A stretch of 64,000 nucleotides of DNA from positions 186,001 through 250,000 of the forward strand of contig JAJTUP010000081.1 of assembly GCA_021399435.1 (NCBI GenBank), written 5' to 3'. How positions within the stretch are numbered: the first letter of the stretch is position 1; the number at the start of each line of letters is the position of its first letter. The notes beneath the pieces are model-generated. The model did no database searches. It saw only the letters and a list, made by a program, of their open reading frames with translations, and was not told the origin of the DNA. This DNA comes from Diaporthe sp. PMI_573. Lineage: Eukaryota > Ascomycota > Sordariomycetes > Diaporthales > Diaporthaceae. A program made the translations under genes and the position numbers. Below, one piece after another: positions 52,601 through 62,609 of this stretch.

Positions 52601-53636
52601 ATTCCAACGCTGTCATATCAAACTCCCCCCTGATTTGCATGTCAGCACCGCTTCTCAGCAAGAGCTCAACACAGAAGCGCTGATTGTAGAGTACCGCCAC
52701 TATCAGCGGCGTATCCCCGAAATCATTCTGTTGATTTATGCATTCTTTACAACCAGAACTGATCTCTGAAAAGTCGTTTGCGTCTTCATCTAAAATAAAG
52801 CTGAGAAGTTCATGACTCTCTGGCTCTGGTGATCCCGCGAGGATGTGCAGAAGATTGTCGCCTAGGCGGTCTCGAGCAAGAGGATCCGCGCCGTTTCGAA
52901 GGAGTAATTTTATGACTTCGCACTTGCTATATTGAAATTGGTCTGCAGGAATACGAAGAATCTTGTGGAACATAGTATCGCCGAACTCGCCTGGCAGCGG
53001 CCTATTCACATCGACATCTGAGCTTGCTATATGCGCTTGAAGGATGTCGCCGCCTTGCAAGCATGCTAGATAAATGGCACCTGACTCTACTTCGGAGGAA
53101 TGATCTTCCCCTTGATTTTCATCTATTCCGGTGGGAAAGCTGGAGTTCTCAAACAAGGTCGAGGCTGAGCTGTAACCAGAGGACCAGGAGCGCGACGGAC
53201 TACGCACTGGGCTAGCTGCAATGGATGATGGTAAATTTTGTAGGGTTTTGGGCAAGCCAGTCTTACAACTTGTGGTAGAAGACCTTGGCCTCGCTAGAGG
53301 CGGCCTGAGGTATGAGGGAGTTGTCCAGTACATCGAGCACCATTGAGATAGGCATTTACAGATGCAGCAGCCAGCATCAATAGAGTCGTGTAGCGATTCC
53401 AAGGAAGGATGGTAAACGCGGTAGGAGCCTGCGTCACCACCATTTATTTCGATCTGTCCACGATTGAATTCCCGACAAGTAGAGCAGAGGCTTGATGCCA
53501 TCTCATTCAATGAGCACAGCAGGTCGTCATTCCCATGCAAGCGCACTACGACATTGGCATGTTCGTCTCCATCTGCAGTGGACTCGACAGCCGCCGAGTC
53601 ATCAATGCTGTGTTCAGAGTCCTCGTTCTTGCTCAT
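52587..53636 (-). CDS. HET-type N-terminal / ankyrin-repeat protein
   Basis: A single-exon 349-aa protein from ATG. Residues about 40-100 contain LCSTCREF ... YRVYHPSLESLHDSIDAGCCICKCL, the Cys-rich segment that precedes the HET domain in many fungal incompatibility proteins. A Ser/Pro-rich linker (about 115-165) follows, then about four ankyrin repeats: SGAIYLACLQGGDILQAHI, VIKLLLRNGADPLARDRLGD, DTPLIVAVLYNQRFCVELLLR and NGADMQIRG-like. No HET core is present; the ankyrins replace it. The end at 52587 cuts the last repeat short, abutting the kinase-like fragment, so the C-terminus may be truncated. It could be a non-self recognition or regulatory gene; its partner is unknown. Confidence 0.75.
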   Translation of the reverse strand: MSKNEDSEHSIDDSAAVESTADGDEHANVVVRLHGNDDLLCSLNEMASSLCSTCREFNRGQIEINGGDAGSYRVYHPSLESLHDSIDAGCCICKCLSQWCSMYWTTPSYLRPPLARPRSSTTSCKTGLPKTLQNLPSSIAASPVRSPSRSWSSGYSSASTLFENSSFPTGIDENQGEDHSSEVESGAIYLACLQGGDILQAHIASSDVDVNRPLPGEFGDTMFHKILRIPADQFQYSKCEVIKLLLRNGADPLARDRLGDNLLHILAGSPEPESHELLSFILDEDANDFSEISSGCKECINQQNDFGDTPLIVAVLYNQRFCVELLLRSGADMQIRGEFDMTALEFGIS

Positions 53637-54057
53637 CGCGACTCAAGCCTTCACAACACTTGAGCCCGTGGGTTGTCCTGGGTACTTGCTGCAACCAGGA
53701 ATCGTATTGTAATGGCGGCGTTGCGGGTAATGGGCGATCAATGTTTGCTCTTTGAACTGCAACGTGCAATGACTTTTTCAACATGCCGTGCCTTGGGGCT
53801 CACTGCTTTATATGGATTTTGGTAATCATTGCCCCGCAGGACCCCTACTTGGCGGCTCGAATGCCGAATTCTCATGGCCTAGCTCATGGCCTAGCTGCAA
53901 CATACCCGGCTTTTTCAAGCTAAAGAAAACCCAATCTATTGCATATCATGATGCCGCTGGCCTAAACCAAGAGGAATCTACAAACAGTTCCAAAGAGTGC
54001 TGAAGCCAAATGCTGTTTGCACGATCCTTGTCGTAAGGCTTACACCGTCAAGAAGTG
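53637..54057. other. intergenic, no gene seen
   Basis: Promoter side of the ankyrin gene. The word CATGGCCTAGCT is repeated in tandem near 53874-53896. No coding frame. Confidence 0.35.
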
Positions 54058-55303
54058 CTACGGCACATCCGAGATCTCTCGAAGCCTCGGTCCACTTATG
54101 CCAAGCCACGGCGCTGGTCCAACCAGCCATCCCGGGTTGAGCTCCAGCCAGGCGGTCATCTTTTCATGGCTGAGAACATGAAGGCGAAGCGTGGTGCCGA
54201 CTGTCTGGGCTGCCTTCTCACAAGTGTGGTAATAGGTAAGGATCTTGATCCAGTCGGCATCATTGCCCACAGGGCTACCGAATCCAGTACCATAGACGCA
54301 GCAGTGGGGATAGGGCCAGCCCCTTGATTCCAAGACGTCCATCTCAGTCTCATCTTGGATCTTGATGAAGAAGCTATTGCTGAAAGCTTCGGAGCGGATT
54401 GGGTAGCCAAGTGCATGAGCGACCGCTAGATGCGGCACGAGATACCTGTTCTCTGAGTCCTCGTCGGGATATGCGCCAGTCTTGTCTACTTTCTTGGAAG
54501 TGTAGTCGATGAGAAAGATCCTCTTGATCTGGGGCAGAAGGGAGGACCGGGCATCGTAGAAGACCCATTCGCCGCACTCGAAGCTGATCTTGAATCCGTA
54601 GGACCACAGTCCTACCTGATTCATGATGGGGACCAGGATATCGATGATGACAGTGCTGAAGATCGAAGTGTTCTCAGGTTTGTTCTTGGAAAATAGCACG
54701 CAAGGCTTGATGCCCTTCAGTACAAGAAGGAACTCCACGTGGTGGCGCAGGTGAGCAGCACCATTCCACCACTTGTTGGTAGTGGTATCGTCGTGGCGAA
54801 GTGGGCCGACTGGCACATTCAGGAGGAAACGTCGCTCTAATTCGCGGAATGTCTGCATCAAAATTAAATCAGCAGGTGCTCTCAAGGGGCTTGCTCACTC
54901 TCGGCATTTTGATGGACCCCAGACGAGGTAGAAGCTTTTGGGGATGACTGACGTTGAAGGCAGCGTGCGTGAAGCGCTCAAAGTCGCTATCGCCACGCTG
55001 CTTTTCATCACCTGGGCTGATTGCTGGGAAACTGTCGGAGTGAGGACTCTTGTCGAGATCAAGGCAGATTGCGTTGAATGTGGCCTGGTCAACCTGGTGT
55101 GCTGGGTCCAGATACTCATTGACCATCTTGCAAACTTCGGCCGGGTCATCGCTGCAATCGCAGTCCGCGAAAGGACAGAACTTGACAGCAGATATCAAGG
55201 CCCTCAAGCCAAGATCAGCCGTGCTGGTCATGACTTCGTGGCGTGGTAAGGTGAGCAGATACTGGTAAGAGTGCGAAATGGCAGAACGGGGCAGGGAGCG
55301 CAT
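54058..55303 (-). CDS. hypothetical protein, two exons
   Basis: Exons 55303..54899 and 54852..54058 joined by a 46-nt intron (GTGAGC donor, GATGCAG acceptor, phase 0) give about 399 aa. An alternative ATG lies 24 codons downstream (MTSTADLGLR). The sequence is a well-mixed globular protein without transmembrane segment: FCPFADCDCSDDPAEVCKMV near the start, a WWNGAAHLRHHVEFLLVL helix, a beta-rich middle (SYGFKISFECGEWVFYDARS) and a Trp-rich end (WLELNPGWLVGPAPWLG). No family is recognised. The coherent intron and absence of stops argue for a functional gene. It is followed by the ankyrin gene on the same strand. Confidence 0.65.
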
Positions 55304-55467
55304 CGAGCTGTTGACCTTGGAAGATGGGAAAATAAAAGTTCACCGGCACTATATTTTCTAGTTTGAGTGAACAAACGAATGAGACTGGTTCAAGGCACCC
55401 GAACCCTGAAGGTGACGGGTTTCAGCAGCTGCAGTCTTCCGTTTCTTCTCCAAAATGTTCCTTGCAT
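55304..55467. other. short intergenic spacer
   Basis: 164 bases with no recognised feature; probably the promoter of the gene to its left. Confidence 0.3.
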
Positions 55468-56560
55468 TCACCGAATACTCGGTTTGCTTTGAGCCGTTAG
55501 GACCTCCCATAAGTGTCTGTCGTTGTGAGCAGCTTCAGGTTCATCTATCGAGAGGTGTGTATCTGAACTCTTTCCCCCAGGGTAAACACGCCTGGGCATG
55601 TGACTTAGAAAGGAATTTGCATCACTTGTGAATACAGGCATCTGATGGTCGTGTGCTAGATCATAAGTCTCAGCCTGCCAGTGTACATCTATTATAGAGA
55701 GTAGCAGCCCAACATTCCTTGGGTTCGCCTTATCAATCACTTTAGACAGACCCCTGTCTTCCGTGCCCAAACTCTTCATTAACTCCGAGTCGCACCAGTC
55801 AGGAGGCATGCTGACTACCTTTGGGTCCGACCCGGGTTTGAGTACATGCTGTCGAGCACCATGTGGAACCATAACCATGATGTTGAGGCGCTCAGAATGC
55901 AGGCAGTGTGAAATAGAAAAACAGAGTCTTCCCATGGTGGGAAATTCAAAGGACATCCAGGGAGGCATGAGGCCGTACGGATATTCGGAAGAATTGTAAG
56001 AAGTTGCAATCGGCCCATGGGAATGAGAAATGAAAGCCACCTCAGTTCAGGGTAGGCAAAGCCATAGCCTGGGAAGGTGCTCACCAGATAACCGTCTGAC
56101 TGATCTCACTTCCATTCTGGAGACCAATTAGTCCATATAGGGCAATTCCCGGGTTGGCGTCGGCGTTGCCGCTTGCGCTGCTGCTCTCGACAAAGGGGGA
56201 CATTGTGGCGAGGCATGAAGCGAGCTCCTTAATGAGAGATGAATAACGAGCCTGTGCTGCCATAGTAAGGCTCGATGTACCCGGGCTGCCCATCGAGTGG
56301 TGAATGGTCCAGCTCCTGGACTTGAAGTTGAGGACGACTAGGGCCCAGGTGTTTCGGTCGATTGTGAAAGGGAATAACATCTCGACCGGGTGCTTGGCGG
56401 CGGACCAGGGTAGGAAGCAGGTGGCCAGCTGCTTAACGTCGGGAGATTTTGATAACATATTGGCGTCGCTATTGCCGCCGAAGAGGGTCGACCGGATAGC
56501 ATACATGCCATGGCGATGGGCGGCAGCGAATGAGGCGAGGTTTTTGAGGATTTAACCGCC
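55468..56560 (-). CDS. hypothetical protein with degenerate Ulp1-like (CE-clan) domain
   Basis: Two frames are probably exons of one gene: about 56560..56092 and 56051..55468. The joint may use GTTATC or GTGAGC near 56092-56080; the phase that fits best is S-Q-T to V-A-F. The first part has ILKNLASFAAAHRHGMYAI, LFPFTIDRNTWALVVLNF, WTIHHSMGSPG and NPGIALYGLIGLQNG. In order and spacing it resembles the Ulp1 core, where HWxLxV, D and N-x-C-G appear, but Asn replaces the His, and Pro-Gly stands where Cys-Gly belongs. The second part (about 190 residues) contains MVMVPHGARQHV and LLLSIIDVHWQAETYDLAHD and is unassigned. The start is not fixed. Confidence 0.4.
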
Positions 56561-58083
56561 CAGCCCAACACCAGGCTTGTCGATTTACGGAACTCATGCA
56601 CCCTGAGTCCACTACCCTTGAGTGTGCATCGCCTACGTATGGCAAATAACCGGCGATGCCGAAGGAACGGATGAGGTGGACTTGCGTCTTGACGCCGATT
56701 AGGAGGCTAGAGGATTCCACTGGCGTGGCAGGGCTTCACGCAATGAGAGGGAGGACCCAGGGGCCACGTAATGATGTTTGGCTGCGCGGTTCTTCCCCGC
56801 AGAGCGGTTTCCTGGTCAAGAAGGCTATGCGAAGTGGTTGGTGGCATTCTAGACATCAGGCCAGCCGGGCGTGAAACGGGACCTGGACGGCCTTAGAAGT
56901 TCCCCCTGGTGATCGGCGCAGCAGGCAGAAGAGGCTTGGAAATTTGCAGTTCTAAATCTGGAGCTTCACCAACAGGGTCCGGTGACTCATTAAGAAGAGT
57001 GGAATCTCGTGATTCTTGGATGCGCGTAGCCCATAACCCACATGTCGTCACCCACCTTGGTCAGAGGCCCCCATCCCCATTTCAATGACCTGCAATGGAA
57101 CAATCTGCCTTCCCCAACTTCATCCTGCCTTGCATGAATCTGCATGACCTGTCGGCTGCCACATGATGGCCGGTAGATTGGCGGATCGATGGCTCAAAGG
57201 CGCACTATATGGTTTGGAACCTTCCCCCAGTTTCCATTCGTCGGTAAATGGTCCTTTGGTCGATACAAGTGACTAGTATTGTATTGCATTGCCTCCCTCT
57301 CGAACGCATACTTCACGGCAATATGGCGCCCTCCTCTCTGAGTCCAATGAGAAGCTTAGGCACATAGTGGAAGAAGCACTAGGGGCAAAGGAGCCACCGA
57401 AAACTGAGGATTGTCTGAGAACTTTAAACAGTCCGTTATGCATTTTAAATGAGACATCCTGATAGCACTTTGACAGTGTCACGAAACCGAGCAGGGCGAC
57501 GTCGTGGCGCAAGGTCGCTTGCGCGAATCGGCGAGCATTCTACGGTCATTGCCGTACCACCCGGACATTGTTAGACAAGGGCCGTATGGTGCGCGGCAGA
57601 GCTGACTTTCCAAAAACCCTTGCTAACTTATTTTCTATTGATAAATTGACTATGCAGGAGGAGTTAGGGTCTCTAGTTGGTTCAGAGCTCAAAAAGACCC
57701 CCCTCTTGGCTAGTAAAGCGGACTATCCTTGTCTAGCTCCGCGAAGATGTGTGGCCAAGAAAGCGGGCTCCGCCACAGATTCAGCCGGGGAGCGCACCAA
57801 TCACAGTGAAAAACACAGCTGTGTTGTTAGCAATTATGTTTTTCAATGAGAGTCCGGCATCAACACGGTGGTGGCTCTTGATGTGTGGTCGGGCCGGGTC
57901 ACCAATCGCAGTGAAAAGACACAACTGTGTTTTTAGCTGTGAGATACTGCACATCGCCTCACATTGGAAAGCAAGTCGATTGTCATTTTGCCAGCATTCC
58001 TCTGTGTTGTCCGCATTCACATTGCCAGGTATAGTAAATGAGTAAAATATCCTTTGGTCTTACTTCCTGCCAAAAGGTCTTTT

Positions 58084-58118
<35 letters not shown>

Positions 58119-58285
58119 TGTGTGTGCAAAGGTCAATGTTCAAAGGTTTATTTGCAATCCCGACTCATCGTATACGCCTTGTCGGGGAGCCAGCATCACT
58201 GCAACTTGTTTGGATCGTAGCACAGAGGGGTAAATTCAGACCAACTCTTCCACACCCTTTTAACACTCCATCAATACCCAAGAAA
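56561..58285. other. intergenic with a two-copy short repeat
   Basis: No supportable gene. A block of about 33 bp with CACAGTGAAAA-ACACA-CTGTGTT occurs at about 57801-57834 and again at about 57906-57938, each with an inner CACA(G/A)CTGTG palindrome. Confidence 0.35.
58080..58126. repeat. poly-T plus (GT)n microsatellite
   Basis: A run of 26 T followed by about ten GT units. Confidence 0.95.
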
Positions 58286-58700
58286 TCATGGGAACCCAAA
58301 GACAGAATCAACAGCGGGAAGAAAGCCCTCAATCAGACCCAAGGAGCTCAGATGACGAAGTAATGACAGTCCACGATAAAATGACATTGTGGAGTAGGAA
58401 GGAAAATGAAGAGCCTGACCTGAGGACTCTTCGGTACTGGAAGGAGCTGAAGTTGACATTGCTGAGCTTGCGCTGGTCGACGAAGCGCTTGAAGTAGCCG
58501 ACTTTGCGTCGTCATCGTCATTATCATGGCTACTTGTTGGCATTGCACGGGTACTGCTATCGGTCGATGTCGACTCTGTGCTGAGGCTGGTGATAGGAGG
58601 TGTGCTGCTACTTTCGGACGACTTGAAAGTGCTGGTACTGAACTCGCCATATGATGTGGATATAGGCTCGAAAGCGCTAGGTGTGGCTTCTTGTCAGGTG
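58286..58700 (-). CDS. Ser/Thr-rich hypothetical protein, 3' part
   Basis: A minus-strand frame from a possible acceptor (CACCTAG at about 58673) reads SYGEFSTSTFKSSESSS, STESTSTDSSTRAMPTSSHD and SSASSTSASSAMSTSAPSS, then a hydrophobic end (FYRGLSLLRHLSSLGLIEGFL). Such low-complexity Ser/Thr tracts occur in fungal wall or secreted proteins, but also arise by chance. No signal peptide or first exon was found. Confidence 0.3.
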
Positions 58701-58923
58701 CGTAAGATCGAAGCCAAGAGATGAGCACGCGAGCTGACTGTCTCCGCAGACTTAGGAAAGATACCAGCGACAACGATATCGTCGGAGAGCGGCAGCCTTT
58801 GTTAGGCCCTGGGGCTTGAATACCTATTGTGCTGATGCGATCAATCCAGAGTGTCCGGCACCTGCAGGTCTGGCGGAGGTCTATCTCCAGAGAGGGATAT
58901 AACGAAAAGAATATTCTCCACAA

Positions 58924-59591
58924 TGTTGGAATATCATCTCGAGTGCGACGGCATCAATCCTCGCAGACCTCTAATGAACGATGAGAGCAAATTGCGCTGC
59001 TTTTCAACTCTTCTGCCTGGGAGCTTAGGCACCATTCTTTGCGGAACGATATCGAAGAGCAACTCCCCCGTCGACTTGTCGTAAGGTACATGTTCCAAGT
59101 CAGCCCTCTGGGACCATATTCCCCCAGGGCTAGATGGACGTCTTGACCGTTCCTCTGCCTTCGATCTTCTTATTGTCTGATCCCGTACACAGTATTACAG
59201 GAATACCTCGCTTTCATATCCTTAGAACCCACACCTATCACCATCATAATCAATGCAGCACTGATATGACTTAACCAAAATTTGATTCATAAGCTGAGTA
59301 ATGTCTATAGAATATCCACCAACAATGATATGACCTCCTTCACGAGGTTTAAGGGAATAGAAAACTAGTCCTAGATCAAAGATATCTCTAACATCAAATT
59401 GTTGGATGGGAGGATGTCTTTATGATGTGGATTGGGTTTAGATGATGGCCCGCATGGTGATCAAAGACGGAATTAATATTTATACCCCTTATAAAAGCTA
59501 TGACGATCTAGTGGGCAGAGCTGACTCTCGGCCAACCACAAACCAGAGTAAAATTCAGCTGTCGTGTTATACTGCTTTTCTATTGCTGACC
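58924..59591. other. intergenic, no gene seen
   Basis: AT-rich from 59150. No recognised feature. Confidence 0.35.
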
Positions 59592-60064
59592 ATGCCTGCA
59601 GTGCCTGGGATAAAACGTCTACGGGCCAGCTCCAGCGCCGAGCGGTCAGAGATTCCTAGCTCACACAAGTGTGTGGCCTTGGATGTGTAGATGCTCAGCA
59701 GCATGATAGGTGAACGTATATATCAGGGGTTTGGCCAGCTATTTTCGCGCATGGATCATTTGGAAGCACGCTTTACCACCCTGGAGACGGCCATTGCCAG
59801 TTACCAACAGCGCGCGGATGAGCAAGCTGATGAGCTACGTGACGAGCTCGAACGGGGCCTCTATGACATCGGGAATGAGACAAATGGTATCGTGCTACGC
59901 AAGTTGAGGACGATGTGTACATGGCGAGGCAAGAGCTACACGACCATCTCCGCGACGAGATGGCCGGAGTAGAGGAGAGGATTGAAGAGAGAATCGAGAA
60001 GAGAATTATGCGGCGTCTAAGTAACGCGAACCTGAATCTCGATATCAGCTGGGGTGCAGAATAA
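59592..60064 (+). pseudogene. coiled-coil protein, interrupted
   Basis: From ATG at 59592 the frame runs 32 codons to TAG at 59688-59690, then continues in the same frame as a coiled coil (LEARFTTLETAIASYQQRADEQ ...). At about 59890-59900 it must shift frame to continue as EDDVYMARQELHDHLRDEMA, then EERIEERIEKRIMRRL, ending at TAA 60062-60064. The heptad pattern carries across the shift, so a single coiled-coil gene seems to have gained one stop and one frameshift. No family is recognised. Confidence 0.4.
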
Positions 60065-60753
60065 CACTGGTTCCCCATTATTAGAATTTGAAGATCATCG
60101 TCACTTATACGAGCAGAGAGAGGATGAACTCCCTTGCCTGGTAACGGTCCTAGAGATTGATGAAAGTCAATTCTTCAAACATCTCAACAACGTAGGCAAA
60201 TAGAGGCTATTCCCACAGTCTGATCACACCAAATCCAACCCATCTGCAGTGGTTGCTAACCCTGGCTGCACCTTCCAAGCCCTACACCCGGCGGCCCGGT
60301 ACGATGCCCCTGAGCGCTATTCCCTCTCAAACGCGGGCTTCTGATGGCTACGCCGCTACTTTCGAGTGCCTGGCTGTTTGCCATAATTTAGGGTCTTCTC
60401 CACGGGTTAAATTTCACGCTAATATCGCCTCTCCTGTCCTGCGAAACGTCTTTGACGCTTTGAAATATTGCCGCAGCATAAGTGCTGGATTTCCCTAACT
60501 AAGTGGTCGTACTACAGGGAGTAAGATGCCCCTGGTAGCGAGTGGGATGCATGGGGTAAAGTTTTACCAATGTGGTCCGTGCGTGTTGCAAGGGCTAGCC
60601 CCTGCCAGCACCCTGTGTCGGTGTCAGCGCGTTTCGTGGTGGCAACCGGCGCAGGCTTGTCATTCCACCGTGTTTGGCAGGAGCCATTGCTAACATCAAC
60701 ACAATCAGAACACTCATTCTCATACCATAGACCATCACTGCTCAGCACGCATT
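60065..60753. other. intergenic, promoter side of the BTB gene
   Basis: Only short frames. CAACACAATCAGAACACTC precedes the BTB gene, without a clear TATA box. Confidence 0.3.
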
Positions 60754-62096
60754 ATGGATGTACCAGTTGGCCCCAGTGCTCCAGCAGCCTCGAGCTCCAC
60801 CGAGGCCACGAACCGCCCTCGAGCCAACAGTTTCTCATGGTTGGAGCCTCACCCTGAGCTGGCTGTAATCTTTGTTGGCCCAGAAGAGGTTCCCTTTGGC
60901 GTGCAGAAGAACTTTCTCTGTGCAAAGTCATCCTTCTACCGCGAGAAATTCGCCGGCATGGCTGAGGATTCGTACCTCGTACGACTGCCTCACTGTCCCG
61001 TCGAAGTGTTCGGCTTCGTTCAACATTTCCTGTACACTGGCACGGTCATCCCTAATGAGCAACACCTCTTTCCATCGTACGAAATTCTGATCGGAGTTTG
61101 GAAGCTCGGACATGAGCTCCGCATAGACGGTCTTTGCGACATTACGCTCGACGCAATAACACGGGTACGGCGAGCTACCATGAGAATACCTTCTGCTCCG
61201 CTGATGGTACAGGTGTGGAAGGACACCCCGGAGGGATGCTCCGTCAGGAGGCTGCTCATTGACTGGGCGGCAGAGTACATGCACACCTCCGATTCCAAGG
61301 CTGAATTCGCCAAATCTTTACCTCAAGACGTGCTTAGCGAGCTGGTGGTCGCTATGGTCCCATCATACACGTCGCCCGGTGGTTCCGACTATCCTAAGCC
61401 TGCACAACCCCGACGGAAGCAAGTACACTATATTGATCTGGACGAAGACGACGAGCTAGGGTCCCTGTATAAGAAGCCCCGCCATTGTGGCCCCGTGCCA
61501 CAGGTACCATCAGCTCGGAAGGTGACAGTTTGTGAGCCAAAGACGCAGGTAGCTGCGCCGAAGCCTGCACCTCGGCGCCGGTCTGATGGTGCTGCGCGTG
61601 GCGACCAAGAATTCACCACCGCTCAGAAGCTGTATTTCTGTTCAGACCTACTAAATAGAATGTTGGGGCCTGGTAAGTTTGGACACACATTCCTATATAA
61701 TATTCGGAAAGAGGTTAGATATCTGGCTTGGCCATCTAATTTACTAATTATAGTATACAAATTTCTAGTCGCTAATATCATACAGGATACTGGGCTCGTC
61801 TGGTGGTTCCGTTCAAGGAGCCAGTCGATCCTGTTATCGACAATGCCCCCGACTATCTTGAGAAGGTCACTAAACCAATGGACCTCGTTACTATAAAAAA
61901 CAAGATGGACAAAGAACAATACACCAGCGACGAGGAGTTCCTCGCCGATATGAATCAAATTTTCGCTAACTGCAAGACCTACTGGGATCCTACCGACAAT
62001 GTCTACACCGCATGCGAAACTCTCGAGAGGACTTTCTTAAATCACTACTCCAAGATGAACAAGTGGCTCGCTAAGCTCGAGGGCGAAGAAAACTAG
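60754..62096 (+). CDS. BTB/POZ-bromodomain fusion protein
   Basis: Two exons, 60754..61672 and 61786..62096, with a 113-nt intron (GTAAGT donor, ATACAG acceptor, phase 1), give about 409 aa. Residues about 35-145 form a fungal BTB/POZ domain: ELAVIFVGPEEVPFGVQKNF, LCAKSSFYREKF, VRLPHCPVEVFGFVQHFLYTGTV. A linker with an acidic patch (DLDEDDELG) and basic pieces follows. Residues about 286-400 are a bromodomain spanning the intron: VVPFKEPVDPVIDNAPDYLE, VTKPMDLVTIKNKM, EEFLADMNQIFANC and ALE-like ETLERTF. The acetyl-lysine-binding Asn of the usual NCxxYN is Trp here (NCKTYW), so binding may be altered. BTB domains dimerise or bind cullin-3 and bromodomains read acetylated histones. The intron joins the domains in frame, so the fusion is not an annotation artefact. 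Confidence 0.85.
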
Positions 62097-62609
62097 GGGT
62101 TTGTGAAATGCATTTAAACCAATTGTGCTGTTCTCATACATCGCCTCCACATCAGACCATTCGCGTGAATTCGAATAGCAATAATATGGGTTTCCAGGTA
62201 AACTGATGTTCCTGAGGTACTGATCGCTGAGCATGGAAAGCGGTTACTAAGTCTGATAAGGACGCCAGTAACGTACATGAACGTTAAAACATTTCAGAAA
62301 ACCTCGCGGCTTCCGTTCATTTTCACCATAAATGAATCAAGTACGTTTTACTCTGCAACGATCAGAAAAGTACACATATACATAATGCAGCACCAGGGAA
62401 CTCATGGTCCGAGCACAATTGAATACCCAGGATGCCCGCAGATATTCGACCATAATTCAGCATCAATTCTCCATCTTGACGCAGGATCATGCACATCTAG
62501 TGGAGTTGAACATAGGCTTTTTGTGTAGTTTCGGGCTGTACCAAATGCCCACAAGAGCTGTTGTGCGTGCTCTCCTGGAAGAAAATTGGCTTTTGATGAA
62601 ATTGGCCTC
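62097..62609. other. intergenic between convergent genes
   Basis: AT-rich 3' side of two genes transcribed towards each other; no feature recognised. Confidence 0.35.
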
